Shown here piece after piece: positions 58,011 to 64,000 of a DNA stretch of 64,000 nucleotides. Position 1 is the first letter of the stretch; the number at the start of each line of letters is the position of its first letter. This DNA is from Thermothielavioides terrestris NRRL 8126 (taxonomy: Eukaryota > Ascomycota > Sordariomycetes > Sordariales > Chaetomiaceae). The DNA lies in the NCBI RefSeq assembly GCF_000226115.1, contig NC_016459.1, positions 372,001 to 436,000 of the forward strand. Direction: 5' to 3'. The translations under genes and the position numbers were made by a program. The notes beneath the pieces are model-generated. The model was given only the letters and a program-made list of their open reading frames with translations. It was not told the origin of the DNA and searched no databases.

Positions 58011-58473
58011 AGATGGGAGGATGCTACCTTGTTAATGTTTACTTCATTTGCGGCCTGCCAAATCTGTGCCTGAGAGGCGCAACGCTCCGTCTGGTTATCT
58101 GGCTCATGGCCGGCTCCAGCGAAAGCATGGGAAGCTGGCTGCGAGTGGCAGTTCTGGCGTGTCCGGCGTCTTGTGCTTTGGCTTGCGTGGCTTTGCTGGA
58201 TTCCTCTGGTGTGGATGCTCGGGATTCTCCCGGCTGACAGTTTGCGGCTGTCTGTCTGGCTCCTCTTGCCATTCCCGGTTCTTGGCCCGATCCGGACTGT
58301 GCTACGCCGATGGGGAGGTCCGCTCCGCTGCGTGTTCCGTGGGGCAGGAGGGGCCCGTGTCGACTTAAAAAACGACCCCATCATTGTTCGTCCCTCTCTC
58401 ATCTTCCTCCACGTCATCATACCACGCACGAAAACTACAACAACTCTCATCTCCATCGCCGCCGCCAAACACC
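58011..58473. other. Spacer between receptor and DUF1857 genes
   Basis: 463 bases. The last 100 bases before the DUF1857 start are C/A/T-rich leader (CAAC, ATCACC words). Nothing else is recognised. Confidence 0.4.
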
Positions 58474-59070
58474 ATGGTCGTCATCAACCTCGGCTACACA
58501 GCGCCCGTCAACCGGCCCGGCCAGCAGCCGGTGCTGACGCTGCAGCAAGTCTGGGAGGGCCTGCAGCACAAGATGCGCCGCGCCGACAAGTTCGTCCCCA
58601 TCATCACCGCCTGCGAGGTGCTCGCCGAGGAGGAGCCGTCGTCGCCCGCGGACGGCGGGCCGCGCGCCGTCGTCACGCGGCGCGTCACCTTCCAGCCCGA
58701 CACGGGGCCCTGGGGCAAGAGCACGGTCGTCGAAGTGTGCAGGCTGTACCCGCCGTGCCGGATCGACTTCGTGCAGGAGGACGGGGCCACGATCGGCAAC
58801 TACGTGACGCAGGGCCCCAGCGGGGACCCGGCGGACTTGCTGATGACGTATGTGTTTCAGTGGAATGTGCCGCAGGTGGCGGAGGGCAGTGCCGAGGCCA
58901 AGGAGCTGGAGGAGAAGTACAGAAAGGTAAGATTTGTCGATGGTTTGGTCAGCCGTGTCATCTGTTGTGGTTGCTGACTCGGTCTGGTTGTATAGACGGC
59001 CAAGCTGGCAGTGGAGTCAAGCATCGAGACCATCAGGAAGATTGTTACTGGGGAGCTGACCCTGGACTGA
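58474..59070 (+). CDS. DUF1857 (AtaL-like, SRPBCC-fold) protein
   Basis: Two exons (58474-58926, 58996-59070) give 175 residues. It begins MVVINLGYTAPVNRPG, then LTLQQVWEGLQHKMRRADKFVPIITACEV, the pattern of the fungal DUF1857/AtaL-like family: a helix-grip fold with a hydrophobic pocket. Later RRVTFQPDTGPWGKS and FVQEDGATIGNYV match the strand order, and the C-terminal long helix is encoded partly by exon 2 (AKLAVESSIETIRKIV). Members sit in and outside secondary-metabolite clusters; the reaction is mostly unknown. Soluble, full length. Confidence 0.85.
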
Positions 59071-59329
59071 CACGGATTATGGCCGCGACAGAGAGGGACG
59101 GCAATGACCCTGATTAAGTGACTTGTGGCTTAGGGAAACGTGCGCGTGGGTTGTTATTGTGCCTGGAGATAACCTCGGCAAGGTCGTGACAGCTCAAAGA
59201 AAATTAAAAAAGAAGAAAAAAGAAAAAAAAAAAAAAAAGAAAAAAAAAGTTACTCGACGTCCAATGTGCTGGTCCAGCGGCGTGTGAAATCCAATGCGTC
59301 TTACCCCCGGTTTCATGCTGTCTCTCCTC
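59071..59329. other. Convergent 3' spacer with A-rich tract
   Basis: An A-rich run interrupted by single G at 59202-59250 lies between the two convergent genes and probably belongs to a 3' untranslated region. Nothing else is recognised. Confidence 0.5.
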
Positions 59330-60392
59330 TCAAATGCCCCAAGCATTGGGAGCATGAACCATGGTCATGCCCGTATCGACAAACCCCTTGACCGTGCACA
59401 GCTCTTCGGTCCTGCCTGCTTCGTCGCGCACCATGGTCCAGAAACGCGCCTGTCCGCTGAGCGGCAGGTCCCTGGGGAACGACTTGCCCTGCGTCGTTTC
59501 CAGGCCGTGGCCGGCTATCAGGATCGGCGAAAAGCGAGGAAGCGGGTCCCATCGTTCCGTATCCTCCCCGGGATCGAACTTGTCGGACACGAACCACCAC
59601 GCGGACTCGCCGCATAGCGGCGCCACCGAGATATTTCTCCACCTGGAAGAGATTGGGTCGTGCACCTCCACCCCGTTCCCCCGCGTGACAACGTTTGCCA
59701 GAGGCTGTTCACCATCGTTCCCAATGTCGATGTCAGCGGTTACCGTGAGATTGGTATCGTCGGTTATGAACTTTGAAAATGTGCTGGTGGCAATTTGAAC
59801 ACAGGTCAGTGTCCATCACCGTGGTCTCCAGTGGAACAGGGGCTTACTCACATGTGTGCTCGAGTGGGCGACTCGATGGTGAGACGTGTCCAAAGTGTGT
59901 CCGAACTATTGAAGTCTGAAGATTCAAGGACACCCCAGGCAGCATGATTAGCCAGGTGCCCGATGAAACCCGCAAGGACGACTGTAACTCACAGAAGTTA
60001 TGCTCCTGCGGGACCTGCCGCTGGGGGAAGTCTGGGCTAAGCTGGTAGATCGGTATTGCGGTGAAAGAATACCCGGTTTCGTTCCATGCCCATGGCGCTG
60101 CCATCATGCCGGCACTGACCCGGCTCGAGCAGTTTTCGCCGCAGCAGAGGGAGACCCCGTAGAAGACGTATGGAGGATTCATGCCCGAGATGTCAGGCCG
60201 CGGGCGCACTCCGGGGATCGTCCAGGTCGCTTCGATGGCGGAGAAGTTGCCGACGCCGGGGAAGTCGGCGGTATGGATGCTGAGTCCGCAGAGATCCTTG
60301 CGGTTTTGGGCGGCGAACGCTGAGAAAGAGCTCGATATGAGGATAATGAGGAGGAAGCGGAAAGGTCTAGCGGCGGCATGTAGCGACTCCAT
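59330..60392 (-). CDS. Secreted protein with eqolisin (G1 peptidase)-like features, probably inactive
   Basis: Three exons (59993-60392, 59852-59915, 59330-59783) give 305 residues. The signal peptide is clear (FRFLLIILISSSFSAFAAQ). The mature part has FSAIEATWTIPGV, a beta-rich middle with several N-x-S/T sites, YQLSPDFPQ, SDTLWTRLTIESPTRAHITF, LTVTADIDIGNDG and LCGESAWWFVSDKF. The order of a TWTIP strand, an exposed-sugar middle, and an A-x-W-x-V strand near the end recalls eqolisins and concanavalin-like fungal hypothetical proteins. The eqolisin catalytic Glu in the A-E-W-I-V-E strand is a Trp here (SAWWFV), and no clear catalytic Gln is seen, so peptidase activity is doubtful. Assignment is by pattern only; it may be an unrelated secreted beta-sandwich. 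Confidence 0.6.
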
Positions 60393-60956
60393 TGCAGTGG
60401 AATAACGGAGTGTACTCGTAGGAGGTGCCGTTGAACCTATCGTTGTCAGGACTACGGTCTTCGCTTGGAGGGAGCCGGGGCATATCGTTTCCGAGAGGAG
60501 AGCATTCTTGTTAGGGAGACTGGCATGGCTGCTCAGTTTATATATGGCCTCCTGGGCACGTTACCTAAGTAGACTGCTGACCACTCCTAGCGTTGAGACG
60601 GAACGGCTTGGAAGAGTCAACAAGAACTCAGTCAGCTGACGAGCTAGTTTACACCTTTAAGAAGTACTGCAGGGCGCCAGCTCCGTGCCACAAGGTGTTC
60701 TCTGGAATGAAAACAGCACAGTACAAAGCGATCAACAATAGTATAGAATTAGTGGTTTAATAACAGCATAACTATGGCGGTTCCTTCGCTCATTCCGATG
60801 ATGGTACAGCAGGACTGGCGCTCGCAGATTCCGAACATCACGAGAACCATCACTCGGCCTTGTTTCAAGCTGCCCTCACAGTAACATGCGCCCCACTCCT
60901 CCTGGGGCAGAGCAAAGACCAACAAAGACACGCCGCCACCTCATTACTCCCTTTTT
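60393..60956. other. Promoter region of secreted protein; 3' side of MFS gene
   Basis: 564 bases. A TATA box candidate is listed separately. AT-richer DNA at 60720-60780 may be the MFS 3' untranslated region. No other signal. Confidence 0.4.
60537..60544 (-). promoter_or_regulatory. Probable TATA box of the secreted-protein gene
   Basis: TATATAAA on the minus strand, about 145-152 bases before the start codon at 60392. It is a perfect consensus at a typical fungal distance. Confidence 0.5.
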
Positions 60957-63064
60957 TCAATGCGTGGCAATCTCCCTCACACTCGCCCGATGCACCCTCG
61001 CAAGCCACGTGGTCGCCATGAACCTCCTTATCTTCTTCCCCCACACCATAAACACAATCAGCGCCAGGTTATTTGCCAGCAGGATCGCGCAGAACACGCC
61101 GGCGATCATGACGGCATAGCCATGTTGCAGCACCCAGTCGAGCAGGTCGAGGCCCATGCCGAACGAGATGGCCTGCTTGCCGAGGTTCATGGCGATGAGC
61201 ATCTCGCTGATGTTGGCGGTGTAGCTGTCGATGGCGTAGGCGAGCGTGAAGGTGAAGTAGAAGTAGCTGCAGAAGTTGGTCATGGCCACGCCGGCGAAGT
61301 AGCCGACCCAGTGCAGGTCGCGCTGCGCGCTGAAGCCGTACACGATCAGCCCGGCCGGCCCGAGCAGCATCACGGGCAGCATCGCGCCCAGCCGCATCTC
61401 CGCCTCGCGGATGCCGTTGTTCCGCCGCGTCAGGTGCGCCGCCAGCCGGTCCGACGTCGTCGTGAACGGGATCGCCAGCAGGTAGCCCAGGAAGGAGCCC
61501 ACGGCGATCAGGCCCGAGTTGGTCTGCGTCCAGTTGTACGGCGGCGCGGTGATCTTCAGCGGGAACGTGTAGTTGAACGTCAGGGCGCCCAGGCCGATGT
61601 AGATTCCTGGGAGAGGGGGTCGGCCCAGGTCAGTAAGCGGTGAAAACGGCAAAGTACGTAGGACGAGAAATGGGAGGAGGAGTGGACAAACCGTATGTGG
61701 TGACCACCCAGAGCACGTGGGGCACAAGATAGTAGGTAAAGGAGCGGGCCATCATGAGGAAGTACTCGGTGTCTTTGTCGTACGCGCCCCAGAACTTGAG
61801 AGTCTGGAGGAAGGTCTTGCGGGGCGGCACGTAGGCGACGGCATCGGACGAGGATTCGGCGGCGACCGCGTGGGCCTCGGAGGAGCCCTTCTCACCGTTC
61901 TGGGAGCTCGACGAATCCAGGGCGGCCTCGGTGCGCGGCACGCGGTGGTAGAGCGTCTCCTCGACGACGAAGAAGGCCAGGATAAACAGGGCGCAGCCGA
62001 AGGCGAACTCGACGTAGAAGAAGAGGCGCCACGAGTAGCCGCCGGCCAGCATGTACCCGGCGTAGAGCGGGCCTGTGGCACCGAAGCAGAGACAGACTGG
62101 GGGCCGAACCGTCAGCAGGGCCGTCCGGCAAGATAACGAGCCAAGTGTACGCACCGGTGTAGTATCCCAGACGCTTGCCGCGTTCGTGGAGAAAGAAGAT
62201 GTCGTTCACCAGCTGCACAGGCAGCGCTTCGCACACGGACGATCCGAAGCCGTGGATCACCCTGGCCGCCATCAAGCCCCCGTAAGTCGTCACCTGCGAG
62301 CAGGCCAGGAGGCCGGCGCAGTACTGGCAGTAAAGACTGGTTAGCCTCATGGAAATCGCGATTCGGCGTCCCGGGGTGGTTTATACCGTGAGGAGCGACA
62401 GCAGCATGACCGGTCGGCGGCCAAACTTGTGGTATGCCGGCACCAGCACCAGGGATCCTGGAGTGTATTCCCGTCAATAGCTTGTCACTCATCCGGACTC
62501 TCCCTCGGTAGACCCACCGAATCCAAACGCAAGATTTGCATAGCTGACCAGGTTGCTCGCCGTATTCGCGTCGATGCCGAACTCTTCCGCGTAGATGCCA
62601 ATGTACACAGACGGTCCCAGCAGCGCCGAGTTGCTGAGGAACGAGTAGAGCGAGCAGACGACGAGGATGAGACTCTTGCGCGTGTTGGACCACTGCGGCC
62701 GAGCATCGATGTCAGTCAGTCCGGCATCGCGACAACGGAAGACTCGATCGAGAAAGGGCCGCAAACCTGCAGCGGGTCGTTGGGATCTTCAGCCGGCACC
62801 GGATACAGGGCCTGTCCGTAGCCCGTGTCGTCGCCCTCTGGGTTGTGGTTGTTCATTAGCGAGCTCGGCGGAGGAGGCTTGGTGGCTCGCCCTCACCTTT
62901 GGCTGTCAGGTCGACCGTGCCGGGTACGTCGCCCTCCTTGGCATGGCTGTCCAACGGCGTCAGTCCCCAAGGCTTCTATCTAAGACCCAGCGGGAACCAG
63001 ATGCGAAAGGGGGCTGGACATACCTGTGCACTAAGTGCCTGCCCCCGGGCTGCTGAGGACTCAT
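60957..63064 (-). CDS. Major facilitator superfamily transporter (DHA1/HOL1-like)
   Basis: Eight exons (63024-63064, 62897-62946, 62767-62837, 62518-62692, 62387-62457, 62155-62323, 61692-62096, 60957-61606) give 543 residues. A hydrophilic N-terminus is followed by twelve helices in two bundles. Motifs: PNDPLQWSNTRKSLI, the family motif A-like KFGRRPVMLLSL, ARVIHGFGSSVCEALPV, HERGKRLGYYT, GATGPLYAGYM and SWRLFFYVEFAFG. The charged central loop (SSQNGEKGSSEAH) separates the halves. In the second half are ITAPPYNWTQTNSGLI and FTTTSDRLAAHLTRRN. This pattern fits the H+-coupled DHA1 or HOL1-type family, which exports or imports drugs, polyamines or cations; the substrate is not predictable. Every exon phase closes. 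The upstream region to 64000 has no gene that would suggest the cargo. Confidence 0.87.
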
Positions 63065-64000
63065 GGTGATCGGAGTTGTGGTCGGCCGCCGCGTTGACTT
63101 AGAGAGTGGAGGAGATGGCAACTGGGGAAACAGACAACCAGCTGAGCCAGGTTGACGGGTCGATTGTTGGACCCCTTATAGCAGCGGAATGTTGAGGGTG
63201 CAGAACAGGAGCCCGCCCTTTAGTGTTTCAGCTCCAGCTGGGCCAGAACAAGACAGAGCGAGACACTGAAAATGGCCGACCGGAGCGAAGGAAGTTGGAA
63301 TGGGGAGTTCGCCTGGTTGACTAGTTGACAACTCAACGCGCCTAGCGCGCTACTAAACTGCGGGGGAATGTAACTCTGGATGCCGGGCTCTAACCTGAGA
63401 GAGCATGGTCGGCTGTCAACCCCAGATTGGATCCGTATCGTGTTGAAAGACGGCGGTCTCGGGTACTAAAACCCGGAGTATCCCCCGATCGAACCCCGAT
63501 CCCCCAAGCTCGGGGCAGGTCAAGTGGTTGTTTCGCAAACGGAAAGCTCATTGGCGAGCTCGAAATCCAGACAATAGCCTCGCGACGGGCGAACTTGTCC
63601 AATGTAAGTAGCATCGGGTACCATTGCATTTAGATTCGCCATTGCTACCTGGACGATGCACAGGATGCTTCATCCATATGCAGCTTCCAGGGCTAGTAGG
63701 CGTCTTGGCCTCACTTAAGGGTACCGATCGGCTGGGTTCGACTGAGCTGCTGGACATGTTCCAGCTTGTGGGTGAATTTGCAGAATGAGGGGCAACCTGA
63801 ATCAGGGGCAATGATGCCCGGGCGGTCAGCTGCCCCAAAATGTTGCCGAGCTTCGACAATAAATTTGGGCGCCGAACGCGAAGCTTAGTGTGTTCAATGA
63901 CGCCACAGCTTTGCCAGTTCCAGATTTGTAAACCATTCGCTTACACTTCCTCAATCGGGTTGCTGCGAGCACTTGGGGCCATGAGTTCCAGATTCTGTGA
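63065..64000. other. Right edge, MFS promoter region
   Basis: 935 bases upstream of the MFS start. Short frames only (for example 63548-63859, minus), Ser/Pro-rich with no family likeness. No tRNA-like or repeat signal confirmed. Confidence 0.35.

Noticed and set aside
58474..59070. AtaL-type gene as part of an epidithiodioxopiperazine cluster
   Set aside because: DUF1857 proteins are widespread; none of the expected neighbours (peptide synthetase, glutathione transferase, methyltransferase) is present.

Overview
The window is nuclear DNA of a filamentous ascomycete, most likely a Sordariomycete and plausibly a Sordariales relative. The genes are GC-rich, with short introns (about 50 to 180 nt) that have GT..AG borders. 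The families are typical of Pezizomycotina: Zn2Cys6 and C2H2 regulators, RTA1, DUF2434, CFEM/rhodopsin receptors, DUF1857 and a BAS2-like secreted protein. The left edge is AT-rich and looks damaged by RIP (repeat-induced point mutation). By eye I found no rRNA, tRNA or CRISPR array. Exon borders were worked out by hand from splice signals, reading phase and family similarity; every main multi-exon model closes in frame.

Layout. 1-430 is AT-rich and abuts the 3' part of a rhodopsin-domain membrane protein (404-1115). A nine-exon phosphoketolase follows (2130-5108). 5.1-8.7 kb has no convincing gene, but 7319-7762 holds an inverted repeat enclosing a degenerate telomere-like hexamer array and a G/C hairpin. 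Next come a hexapeptide acetyltransferase with an unusual acidic and membrane tail (8692-10422), a Zn2Cys6 regulator (11190-12865, minus), an RTA1 protein (14190-15324), a secreted GH93-type exo-arabinanase (17122-18338), COG5 (18707-20206, minus) divergent from a DUF2434 membrane protein (21063-22777), and a C2H2 regulator (25069-27299, minus).

The right half holds a MYND-like zinc-finger protein (31422-33390, minus), a BAS2-like small cysteine-rich secreted protein (35892-36330), a D-galactonate dehydratase (37045-38419, minus), a membrane protein broken by a one-base frameshift (38805-40689, minus), a small three-exon gene (41382-41808, minus), a stand-alone BM3/CYP505-type P450 (44159-45640), an FAD monooxygenase (46554-48232), a TVP38-family Golgi membrane protein (48606-49953, minus), a small cysteine-rich ORF (52326-52634, minus), a CFEM-rhodopsin receptor (56077-58010), a DUF1857 protein (58474-59070), a secreted protein with eqolisin-like features (59330-60392, minus) and an MFS transporter (60957-63064, minus).

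Functional reading (inference). The arabinanase, phosphoketolase, galactonate dehydratase and MFS carrier suit a plant-biomass lifestyle. The BAS2-like protein, CFEM receptor and RTA1 protein suit surface sensing or host contact. The P450 and FAD monooxygenase lie in tandem and could act on one aromatic or lipid substrate. There is no backbone enzyme of a classical secondary-metabolite cluster. Large intergenic stretches (27.3-31.4, 33.4-35.9, 49.9-52.3 and 52.6-56.1 kb) show no convincing gene.
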